Under the pieces are notes generated by a model. It saw only the letters and a program-made list of their open reading frames with translations. It was not told the DNA's origin and made no database searches. This document shows positions 27,415-38,200 of a stretch of 42,408 nt of DNA, piece by piece. Within the stretch, counting starts at the first letter, position 1. Every line of letters begins with the position of its first letter. The translations under genes and the position numbers were made by a program. Source of the stretch: Chthoniobacteraceae bacterium (GTDB lineage: Bacteria > Verrucomicrobiota > Verrucomicrobiia > Chthoniobacterales > Chthoniobacteraceae); contig CANJZW010000037.1 of assembly GCA_947479475.1 (NCBI GenBank), positions 1 through 42,408 of the forward strand, in the 5' to 3' direction.

Positions 27415-27762
27415 TCTACTCTCAAAATGACAGACCACTGTATCAAATCATCAAAGGGAATACAGCAAACCCTCCCCCACGGCGGGAGTTTGGCAAGCTG
27501 TTTGTGCGGCGCCGCACAGGGGATTGAAGTCTTCCTCCTTCCAAAGGGCTACACGCAGGGAGGTTTCTCACAAAATACAGGCAAGCGTGCAAAAAGCGCG
27601 GAGCTTGACTCCGCTGGAGAGCGCGGCAAAGGTACGTTTACGTAGGGTCTTCCCTTCTCCTTGACCTCATGAACTCCACCGTCGCCCTTCCCCTCAAGGC
27701 ATGACTTGGCTCGCTTTCCCTCTCCCGACCGTCGTCAACCCGGGCGTCCCCAACCCAGGCGG
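27415..27762. other. Divergent intergenic region, 348 bp
   Basis: This region separates the divergently transcribed GT41-GT4 and PaaK-like genes and should hold both promoters. I see a hairpin CTCCC/GGGAG (27472-27476 with 27484-27488), a perfect 16-bp palindrome TGTGCGGCGCCGCACA (27503-27518) and a hairpin GCGGAG/CTCCGC with loop CTTGA (27598-27614). I see no convincing promoter boxes and no gene. Confidence 0.5.
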
Positions 27763-29025
27763 ATGCCCAGGAAACGTCCGCCGCCCATCCCCACTGTGAG
27801 CGATTCGCTGCAACTCCGGCAATGGTCCTCTCTGCAGCCTCTGCTGCAACGTTCCCTCGAACACAGCCTGTTCCAGCGCTCCAGGCTCGCCGCATCTTTC
27901 AGCGACATCGACTCGTTCGATGCCTTTGTGCGCTTGGTCCCACTCACCCAAAAAACCGAACTGGCCTTGGATCAAGCTGCCCATCCCCTTTACGGCAGCA
28001 ACCAGACGGAACACCCAGCGCGCTACACCCGGTTCTGCCAAACCAGCGGAACAACAGCCCGCCCCCTCGCGGTGTGGGATACGGAAGAAAGCTGGGCCTG
28101 GCTTTTGGAAAATTGGTGCCACGGTTATGCGCTGGCAGGCGTAACCCCGGGCATGGTGGCGTTTTTTGCGTTCTCCTTCGGCCCCTTCCTGGGCTTCTGG
28201 ACCGCCTTTGAAGCCGGTCTGCGCATGGGTCTGCGCTGCATCCCAGGCGGCGGACTGGGCACCGCAGCCCGCTTGAATGCCATTTTGGAACACCGCGTCG
28301 AGGTGCTCTGTTGCACCCCTACCTACGCGCTGCATCTGGCTAGAGCCGCCCGTGAAAGCGGGTTGGACCTCTCGCAAAGCTGGGTTCGTAAAATTCTCGT
28401 CGCAGGCGAACCGGGAGGCAGCCTGCCTGCGGTGCGCTCACAACTTGCCCAAGCCTGGCCCCACGCCGAAGTGATAGACCACTACGGCATGACAGAAGTT
28501 GGCCCTGTCGCTTTTGGGGCCTCGGCTGCACCCGCCGCATTGCGTCTCTTAGAGGAACGTTACTTTGCCGAGGTGCTGGACGTCTCCGGGCAGCCTGTCA
28601 GAGACGGGCAAACAGGGGAACTCGTACTCACCCCGCTCGGCCGTTCAAGCTGGCCCCTTTTCCGGTATCAAACCGGGGATCTCGTCCGCCCACGCCGCGG
28701 CCCCGCTGGGCTCGAATTGGAAGGCGGCATCCTTGGGCGGATCGACGACATGGTGATTGTCCGAGGCGTTAATTTGTACCCGGGCGCCATTGAAGAGGTA
28801 GTCCGGAGCGTGCCCGAAATCGCGGAATACCGGGTGAACGTCATTGGCGGAGCGGGCTTGGCGGAGCTGCTGGTGGAGGTGGAGGCGGGCCCGACGAAAG
28901 GCGTCGCCGTGCCATTGGAGGCCGCCTTTGAGCGGGCTTTTTCGCTTAGAATTCCAGTCCGTGAAGTCGCACTGGGATCCCTGCCCCGCTTCGAGCTCAA
29001 GTCGCACCGCTGGGTGCGCGGATAG
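27763..29025 (+). CDS. PaaK/CapK-like adenylate-forming ligase
   Basis: The 420-residue protein belongs to the ANL superfamily (phenylacetate-CoA ligase group): a carboxylic acid is activated as an acyl-adenylate with ATP, usually followed by transfer to CoA. Visible motifs are the phosphate loop CQTSGTTARPLAV (from residue 92), DHYGMTEVGPVAFG, the hinge region FRYQTGDLVRPRRG and GRIDDMVIVRGVNLYPGAIEE, and the C-terminal SLPRFELKSHRWVRG, whose Lys is in the usual position near the end. Length is close to typical PaaK proteins. ATG 27763 is preferred over an upstream TTG at 27706. It stands alone, convergent to the giant autotransporter gene. CapK-like members occur in surface polysaccharide clusters; no phenylacetate pathway genes are present here, so the substrate is open. 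Confidence 0.82.
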   Translation: MPRKRPPPIPTVSDSLQLRQWSSLQPLLQRSLEHSLFQRSRLAASFSDIDSFDAFVRLVPLTQKTELALDQAAHPLYGSNQTEHPARYTRFCQTSGTTARPLAVWDTEESWAWLLENWCHGYALAGVTPGMVAFFAFSFGPFLGFWTAFEAGLRMGLRCIPGGGLGTAARLNAILEHRVEVLCCTPTYALHLARAARESGLDLSQSWVRKILVAGEPGGSLPAVRSQLAQAWPHAEVIDHYGMTEVGPVAFGASAAPAALRLLEERYFAEVLDVSGQPVRDGQTGELVLTPLGRSSWPLFRYQTGDLVRPRRGPAGLELEGGILGRIDDMVIVRGVNLYPGAIEEVVRSVPEIAEYRVNVIGGAGLAELLVEVEAGPTKGVAVPLEAAFERAFSLRIPVREVALGSLPRFELKSHRWVRG

Positions 29026-29052
29026 CCCGCAAGCGGGTAGCCCGCAAGCGGG
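29023..29052 (+). repeat. Two perfect tandem copies of a 15-bp palindromic unit
   Basis: TAGCCCGCAAGCGGG occurs twice in a row. The first TAG is the stop codon of the PaaK-like gene. Each copy holds a CCCGC/GCGGG stem with an AA loop, so each could form a small hairpin just after translation ends; with the convergent gene ending at 29209 these may act as a weak terminator. The remaining gap to 29208 shows no gene. Confidence 0.7.
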
Positions 29053-29208
29053 TGGACCGTACGTGCGGGGGTAGCCCTGGGGTCCCAGAGGAAAGGGGCC
29101 AACAAACGCCAAAAATGAGCCGCTCCCTGCCGGGTGCTCCGGCGTCTGAACGCACGTTTCCTTTGGGAGCCATTCAAGCCAGGCTTCCAGAGGCACCGGC
29201 ACCCTGTT

Positions 29209-32200
29209 TTAGAACTCCATCCCTATGGAAATCGTCAGCGAGCTCTTCGTGCTGCTCTTACGCCGCTCGTACTCGCCACCAATCCGTAGCGAGAGACGCT
29301 GAGTGAGCGACACTTCCACCGTCGTGCTGATCTTCAACGCATCGCGGTCACCGGAGGCATTGCGGGCCGTAAACCCGCCCGCAGAAACTGGCGCCCCAAC
29401 AAACGACGCCTGTACCGAACCGGTCCCGTCAAAGTCGTGGAGCCAGTTCGCCTGCAACCGAACCGCCACCGGCGTGCCACGCACAACCCAGCGGCGGCCC
29501 ACCGTGAGGCCTACTTCGTTGAGTAACCCGCCCATTTTGGTCTCCTTCAAACGCGCACCCAACCCGCCACCCTGACTCTGCACGCCACCGCCCGTTTCTT
29601 CAAACGCCGCCTGCATCCCACCCACATAGAGAAGATGCTCGGTGGGGGTGATTTCCCAGGCGCTCTGCGCAGGCATGACTTGGAGGCCGCCCCCAATCCG
29701 CAGCGTGTATTCATCTGAGCCGAACAGAGCGCGGGTCCGGGTGGTGTAGCCGGGCAGTTCGATATTGCGACGGGCATCGTTGTCAACCCGGCCGTAGATA
29801 AAGGCGACGTCCGCGAAGAACGGCGCCACAGGCAGACTCACATAAGTGCCCACATGCCAGCTATCGCTCTTGATCGTGGTCGATGGCAGCGAGAAGTTTG
29901 CCGAAGTCGACCCGACCGCACCAATCAACCCGATGCGCCCCGCACCGAAAGGTTTTTCCAGACCCATCACGGAGCTCTGACCGGAGGAGTTGAAACCCCC
30001 GAAGCCATCGGCCGCCACCGCCTGACGGTTCAACTGCGAGACGCTCGTGCTCTGCCACACGCTCCATCCGGTCTCGCCGCTGCCAATGATCGATTCCACA
30101 CCCCCGTTGCTCGCAGCCTGCAGGCCGAGCAGGTCGAGGCGCGAGCCCAAACCGGCCGTCAAATCCAGCATACGGCGGCGGCTGATCGTCAGCAAATCCG
30201 CATACGGCGACACTCCGGCGCCGGCAATCGCGGCCGTCACCTGCTGCGCCAGCTTGTAAGCTTCTAGCTGCACTTCCAACGCCAACAAATCTCCGGGCGC
30301 CCCAACAATGGAATCCAGATAACCGCCGATTTCCTGGGCGTTAATCCCCAGCCCAAAGCTCCGGAACGTCTTGCGCTCCACTTCCAACAGCACTTCGCTT
30401 GCCGTGTAGTGCAAGTGCGGGATCAACACCGCCGTCGGACCGCTCGGGCTCAACGTCCCGCCAAACATCAACGGGTCGCGCACCTGCAACTGGCTGCGGA
30501 GCGATGGATCGTTATCCACCCAACCCCGGAAGAATTCGCCTGTGACCGCCTCAAACGTTCCAGTCACCAACCCGCCCGTGATGATCGCATACGTTTTGGA
30601 TTCCACCGTGCGGCTCACTGCCGTTGCGATCACCGTCTTGCCTACCGCCCCAGGAGTCCCGGGCGCCGAGGCCGTCGAAAGATTTGCGATGCCAGTTCCG
30701 CCCAGATTCTTGTCGATGATGATCTGGTCAAACTTGCCGTCCGTCTGCCGGAATTCCGCAGCGTAATCCGAACCCGCCAGCGCCGTAAGACCGCCCAGAC
30801 TGATTGTCCCAGGGGAGTTCCCAGGAGCCAGGGATCCAGCGATCTGCAGCGTCCCTCTCACCTGGCCACCGTTCCCCATCAGCTTCTGTCCCGCCTGGAT
30901 GACATACCCGCCCTTATCATTGAAGGCCGAAACATCCAGCACCCCACCCTCCTGAATCCTCAACGCCGCCGAATTGCTAATGGACGAGGTGCCACCAAGG
31001 ATGAGCGTGCCCTTGGTCAGTTCCGTCTCGCCGGTGAACGTGCTCTTGGCGGAAAGAGTCACTTGCGAACCCAACGTGCCGGCGAGTGTGAACTTGCCAC
31101 TGCCGTTGATTGCCCCAGAAATCGCAATCGAACCTGAGCGTGTGATTAAAAGCAGCGCGTTGTTTTCCAGGCTGCCCGTCCCGAGACTGCCGCCTTCACC
31201 GACTTGGAGAGTGCCGCTGCTGAGGGTCAATGCACCAGAATGACCGCTGTTATCGGCAGTCAACTTCACCACAGAAGTGGAATCCACACGAATTGCGCCA
31301 GAACCGCTGATGGACTGGCTGATTTCCAGCGCCTTATCGCGGGAGAACCAGAGGGTGGCGCCGGCATCCACCTTCACCAAGGAGCCCGCCACACCCAAGG
31401 GGCTGCTCTGCAACTCTGGCGTGGCCGCAACAGCGCCGTCCGTGACCATGACGGTGCCGGATTTAATCTCGGTGCCGCCAGCATACGTATTGTTGTTGTT
31501 AGAAAGAGTCAGCAGGCCTGCTCCGTCTTTGGTGAGCTTACCGTTGCCAGTGATTTTGGCGGCGATCGTGAGGGAATTCGAGGCGGCAGAGGCGTAGGTG
31601 CCACTGCCAATTGAGAAGGAGGCACCAAGCGCGCCCAACTCAATAGTGCGTTTGGCGCTGATAGTCACTGCAGTCCCGCTGCTGGTTGCACTCTCGTTGC
31701 GGCCAACCGAAACCACCCCGCCATCGAGGGCCAATTTGGAAGCCTCCGCCAAGGCAGACCCGGCCCCGAGGTCCGAGTCCTTCGTCAAATCAAGGGTGAC
31801 GCCGGTGGAGACCTTAGTGCCGCCCGTACCTTCGTTCACACCCTTTATTGCGACGCTGTACCCTGCGCTGCTAGATCCATCAGCCGCGCGGTACTCGACC
31901 GCGCCAGATCCGGAAATGGCATTAAACAGCGTGATCTGCGTGCCAGGCTGGAACTTGAAAGCGAGCACACCATTGTTAACCAAACGTCCAGCATTGCCCG
32001 CATTAGTGCCGCCCAAGGTAGCCGTGGTGGATCCTCCATTTCCGAGCTGCAGCGTGCCTGAATTGATGAAAACATCGCCCCTGAACTGCTGGTTTTCAGA
32101 AGTTAATACGAAGATTCCATCCCCCGTTTTGGTGATGGTCCCAAAACCGGCAATATTACCACTAATCGTGCCCGAAGTGATGTTGAACGCCGTTGCTGTG

Positions 32201-35200
32201 AGGGTGCCGCCAGAGAGAACGCCGCCGGCGAGGGTCAAGACGCCGATTTGCTGCGAAGTCGTGCCCAAGTTGAGGCCAGCGCCCCCACTGACCGTCAGCG
32301 CGCCAGTGGCCGCCAGAGCGTTGTTGACGCCAAACTCGAGGCTGCCGCTGGAAACCGTGGTCCCTCCGGTGAAGGTGGAGGTGCCACTCAAAGTCAGCGC
32401 GCCAGATCCCGTCTTCGCAAAGGAACCCGCGCCGGTCAGGCCTGTGGCGAAGGCGACGGCCTGTCCGTTGGTGTCAATGCGCGCAACCTTCCCTGCAGCA
32501 ATCGGGGCGAAGACATTGGAAACGTCAGAGGTGATGCCTGGAGTAAACTGCAGCAAGCCGCCATCAAACGTGAGCTGACCAGTCCCGGTTTTGGCGAGTG
32601 CATCGGCATGGGCGAGTTGGAGCGTACCTGCCGTGAGGGTCAAGCCCTTGTCCAATGCGGTGGCTCCAGCGAGGGTGAGTGTACCAACGCCGCCCTTGGT
32701 CACCCCACCGTTCTGGACGGTCGCTTGCAATGTCAACCCGCCGCCCGAGGTGCCACCAAGCACCGTGATGCTGCGCACCCCGCTGCCCAGATCGATCCGT
32801 CCAGCGGCGCTGCCTGTTCCGGTGCTAGCAAGCAAGGCGGCCCCGTGGGTCGCGTCGACGGTGACGCTGTTACCGATGGTGAAGCTACCTGCGACGGAGC
32901 CGCCTTGGATGGTCAACAATGCGCTGGAGCCGCCGATCAATTCCAGGCCGCTCGCCGTCGCGCCAGGCTGCGTGGGCATCAAGACCAGTGAACCGCCGCC
33001 TTCGATGATATTAACCCCGCCGCTCAGAACAATGTGCTGATCCTGCAGCAACCCTCCGCTACTCACCGTCGTCTGACCGTTTTCCAGACGCAACGTGCTG
33101 CCCGTTCCAACAATGGAATTGGCTCCTGTGATGAGCGACCCACCACTCATACGGACCGCGCCAACCGTTACCACCTGACCCGTCACATCCGAACCGAAGG
33201 TAAAGGTGCCGCCAGTCATCAAGAGCGAAGCATTCACGTTTATCTGACCGGTCTTGAGGATTTGAACAGCCCCGCCACGGAGTTCGAGGGTGCCGCTAGC
33301 GATGGTCTGTGTTGCGCCATTGAGCTGAAGCACGCCGGCCTCAACCAACGTTTTACCAGTGAAGGTGTTCGCGCCAGTCAGAGTCACGGTTCCTTCTGTA
33401 TTCTTCGTGAAAGTGACCCCCGCGCCACCCAAAGCGGTCGAAATGGTGCCTGCCTGCGCGAGATAAAGTGAGCCGGTCAGAGTACCACCGGTTAGGGCGC
33501 CGCCGCTCAGGGTCAGAGCGCCTACGGTCTGCGTCGTGGTTCCCAAGGCAAGTTCCCCACCGTTTACAGAGAGGGCCCCGGTGGAAAGCAGGGCATCGTT
33601 CACCGCGAGGTTCAAAACACCTTCATTGACAACGGTGCCGCCGGTGTACGTGTTCGCGGCAGCCAGAGTCGCGGTCCCGGAGGTCGATTTGATTAGGGCT
33701 CCGGCGCCTGCGAGTACCGCACTGACATTCCCGGCTTCCACACCGATGCTGCTGCTTCTCAAAGTGCCATTGGCAATCGTGCCGCCGGCGAGCGTGAAGG
33801 CCGCCGTACTCTGGCTGTTGCCGCCAAGGTTGAGCACCCCTCCGTTGACCGCGAGCGAACCGGTAGTCAACAGGCGATCCGAAGCGCCCAAAAGCAGAGT
33901 GCCCGCGTTGACCACCGTCCCACCTGTGTAACTGGCCGCCGTGTTCAGTAAGACCGTACCGCCCGCGTTCTTGGCGAGTGAAACGGCACCTGCGAGCACC
34001 GCATCAATGGTGCCCGCCTCCACCGTGAAGCCTGCGGCCGTCAACGTCCCGCCGGAAATAAGTCCGCCGGTCAAGCGCACCGCCGCGACATTCTGTGAAG
34101 TCGTGCCCAAAGCCAACTCGCCACCGTTCACCGTCACGGAACCCGCTGCAAGCAATGCGCCGGTGATGCCGAGATTAAGCACCCCGTTGTTCACCACCGT
34201 ACCGCCGCTGTAAGTGTTAACCGCGTTGAGCGTCACGGTACCAGCCGCGTTCTTGGTCAAGACTCCTGCGCCGCCCAACACCGCGTTCACTTCACCACTT
34301 TCCACCGCAAAGCTGTCAGCCGTCAGGTTCCCCGCCGTGAGCGTGCCGCCAATCAGTCTCACCGCCCCCAACGTTTGGCTATTACCCGCGAGGTGCAGCA
34401 CCCCAGCGTTCATCGTCAGCGAACCATTCGCCAGCAGACGCTCGGAAGCGCCCAACACCAAACTGCCCTCATTTAACACCGTCCCACCCGTGTAGGTATT
34501 CACTGCGTTGAGCAACACCGTCCCAGCGGTATTCTTTGTCAACGTGCTGCTGCCCGACAACACCGCTCCCAACATCCCCGCTTCTGCCATGAAGTTCGTT
34601 GCCGTTAGCGTTCCACCCGAAATCAAGCCGCCACTCAGAGTCACCGTATCCACCGATTGCGAGGTTGTGCCAAGCGCCAGTTCACCACCGTTGACTGTCA
34701 CAGCGCCCGAAGCAAACAAGGCGCCATCAACTCCAAGGTTCAATACCCCGTCGTTAACAAACGTCCCTCCAGTGTATGTGTTCGCACCTGTCAAGGTCAC
34801 CGTCCCAAGAGTGGACTTCGTTAACGCTCCAGATCCACTCAACACCGCGCTGATATCGCCAGCCAGCACCGCAAAAGTACCACCACTCAAACGTCCATTG
34901 GTGAGCGTCCCGCCCGCCAGAGTGATGGTGGCCGTAGCCTGACTATTGCCGCCGAGATTAAGCACGCCGCCATTGACGGTGATCGAGCCGCTCGTGAGCA
35001 GACGATCATCGGAACTAATTAACAGCGTTCCCGCGTTGAGAACCGTCCCCCCAGTATAATTGTTGGCGCTGTTCACTACCACGGTGCCATCCGTGTTCTT
35101 CACCAGCGTAGCATTACCGCTCAACACCGTGCTCAGAGATCCGGATAACAAAGCGTAGCCGCTGCCGAAGAGTGACCCATTAACGATGAGACCGCCAGAA

Positions 35201-38200
35201 AGCGTCACAAGACCCGCGGTTTGTGTGTTGCCGGCGAGATCAAGCACCCCGCCGTTGAGTGTCACCGCGCCAGTGCTCAACAGGCGCTCGGAGGCTCCGA
35301 GTTGGAGAGTCCCTGCGTTGAGTACCGTCCCGCCGCTGTACGTGTTTGCACCTGTCAAAAGCACGGTGCCGTCCGTGTTTTTGGTCAGCACGCCCGAGCC
35401 CGCAAGCACCGAACTCACAGTGCCCGCTTCAAGCGTAAAGCTCGACGCTCTCAGGATGCCGCCAGTAATCATGCCGCTATTCAATGTCAGCGCCCCGCTG
35501 GTCTGCGTCGTCGTACCGAGGGCAAGCTCACCGCCGTTGACCGTCACTGCGCCGTTAGCGGTGAGCACGAGGTCGTTGCCAAGCGCAAGAACGCCGTCGG
35601 TCACGTTGGTCCCGCCAGCGTAAGTTGCCGCCGTGTTCAGTGTCACGGTTCCGGAAGTCGTCTTGTTGAGCACCGTGCTGTTGCCAGCCAGGGTGGCGTT
35701 GATCGTGCCGCTTTGTACTTCAAACCCGCTAGCTGTCAGCGTCCCGTTGCGGACTTGGCCGGACGATAGCGTCAACAGGCCTACGCTTTGATTGAAGCCA
35801 CCCATTTCCAGGACACCGCCGTTAACCAAAAGACTGCCGGAGCTAACCAACCGCTCCGAGGCACCCAGACGCAGCGTGCCTTCGCTCAAGGTCGTGCCAC
35901 CAGTATAAGTCGCCGCCGTATTCAGCAAGAACTCGCCTGCTCCAATCTTGCTCAGCGCACCAGCCCCAGCCAACACCGCGGACACTGTGCCGCTGCTGAT
36001 TGACATGGCCACCGCATTCAAAGAGCCGCTCACAATGTTGCCGCCGTCCAGAGTCAACAGCCCCACAGTATTGGTGTAACTGCCGCCCAGGTCCAACGTG
36101 CCTCCGCGTACCGTCAGAGGCGCGAATTGCGACAATACCTGATTCCCCCCAAGAACCAACCGTCCACCCGTGACCGTGGTTTCACCCGTGTAAGTGTTTT
36201 GGCCGCTCAATACGACGGTGCCGGAACCCGACTTGGTAAGCGCGCCACTGCCAGCCAACACCGCGCTGATCGACCCGTTGCTCACCTGGAACTGGTTCGC
36301 CGAGATCGTCGCAGCCGCCCCCGCGCCACCCACGATCGCCCCATCATTCAGCACCAACGCCGCCACCGTGTTCTGGTAGGCTCCACCAAGATCAAGAACG
36401 CCGCCATTGACCGTTACCGTTCCACCAAGCGAAAGCACCTGACTGCCACCCAGCACCAGCCTCCCCAAATTCACGGTCGTATCACCCGTGTAGGTATTCT
36501 GGCCGCTCAAAGTCACCGTCCCTGAGTCATTCTTCGTCAAAGCACCCGCACCCGCCAATACCGCGCTGATCGACCCGTTGCTCACCAGGAACTGGTTCGC
36601 CGAGATCGTCGCAGCCGCCCCCGCGCCACCCACGATCGCCCCATCATTTAACACCAGCGCCGCCACCGTGTTCTGGTAGGCCCCACCCAAGTCGAGAACG
36701 CCGCCATTGACTGTCACCGTTCCGCCAATCGAAAGCACATTATTGCCTCCGAGTTGAAGCACACCCGCCAGAACCGTTGTGTTCCCAGCGTAATGATTCA
36801 ACCCACTCAGTGTCACCGTGCCAGCCGTATCCTTCGTCAGGGACGCAACGCCACCGAGCACCGACGAGATCGTCCCGCTGTTCACCGTGTAGTTTGTGGC
36901 GATCAAAGAACCACCGCTCACCAGGCCGCCGTTTAGCGTCAACGCCCCAATCGTCTGCGTGGTGATTCCCAGCGCCAGTTCACCGCCCTCGATGGTCACC
37001 GCTTTGCCATTGGAAAGCGCCCCGCTCACTCCAAGCGCCAGGGTGCCGCCGTTCATCTGAAGTGAACCACCGTAAGTATTGAAGCCACCCAACACCACGG
37101 TTCCATCGCCCTGCTTCACAAGATTCGCAGTGCCGGTGAGGGTTGCCTCAATGCGGCCGGCTTCCAAGGTCACCGAAGTGCTATCCAGCGTTCCCTGTTC
37201 AACAATCCCGCCAGCCAGCGTGAAGGCTCCCACCGTCTGCTGCACGCCACCCAAACGCAACGTGCCACCATTGACCCACAACGCATTGCCAGTTCCCATC
37301 CCACCGCTCACCGCCAACTGCAGCGTCCCTCCACTGACCGTCGTTGTGCCCGAATAGGTGCTGGCCCCAAGCAACGTAGCCGTGCCATCCCCGCTCTTTG
37401 TGAGGGTTGCCGTCCCTGCGAGCACGGCGTCAACCTGGCCTGCCTTCAGGTCGAACGCACTGGTGGCGATCAGGGTACCGTTGGAGATAAAGCCTCCCAT
37501 CAACGCCCCAACCGAGACCGTTTGCGTGAACCCACCGATGTCCAGCGTGCCGCCCTGCACCAACAGCGAGCCACTGCTGACCATGCGCTCATTCCCGCCA
37601 AGGCGCAGAGTCCCGTCCGCGACGGTCGTTCCACCCGTATACGCGTTCTGCAGGCTCAAGATGGAAAGCCCGCCCGAAGGGGTTCCATCCGAAACCTTCT
37701 CCAATGCACCATCACCTGAGAGCGAGATCGACATTATACCGGACGCCACTTCGTAAATGGAAGCCGTCAAAGTCCCGTTAATAGCCACGCCGCCCTCCAC
37801 GCGCAAACGGCCGATCTTCTCGGAGAACCCTCCGAGATCCAGCGTCCCATTTGCCTGCAACGTCAACCGCGTTCCGTCCCCGATGCGGTCTGCCGCTCCC
37901 AACTGAAGGGTTCCCGCCTGAATCGTCAACGCTCCGGTCGTCGCCACAATCCCATCGAGAAGCACCGTGTTCGCTGTCGTCTTCGTCACCATTCCCGTAC
38001 CACCCAACACGAGATCACCAGCCAGCCTGCCCTGCTGCAATTCGATGCTTGTCGCGGACAACGTCCCCGAGCGCACCAGACCGCTCACCAACACAAACTG
38101 CCCCGCGCCCGAATTGTATCCACCCAGATCCAGCGTGCCGCCTGCAATCGTGATGCTGGTGGTCGCCGTTAAGACATCATTGGCGCCCAGCAGCAGCACT

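Noticed and set aside
27503..27518. Perfect 16-bp palindrome TGTGCGGCGCCGCACA as a regulator operator
   Set aside because: About one perfect 16-bp palindrome is expected by chance in a window of this size and GC content, so on its own it is not evidence. It is listed only as content of the intergenic region.
31598..32578. 326-codon and many smaller + strand open frames within 30-42 kb
   Set aside because: They are the reverse complement of the repeat array. Their Pro/Val/Ala-rich, periodic products mirror the repeat composition of the autotransporter.
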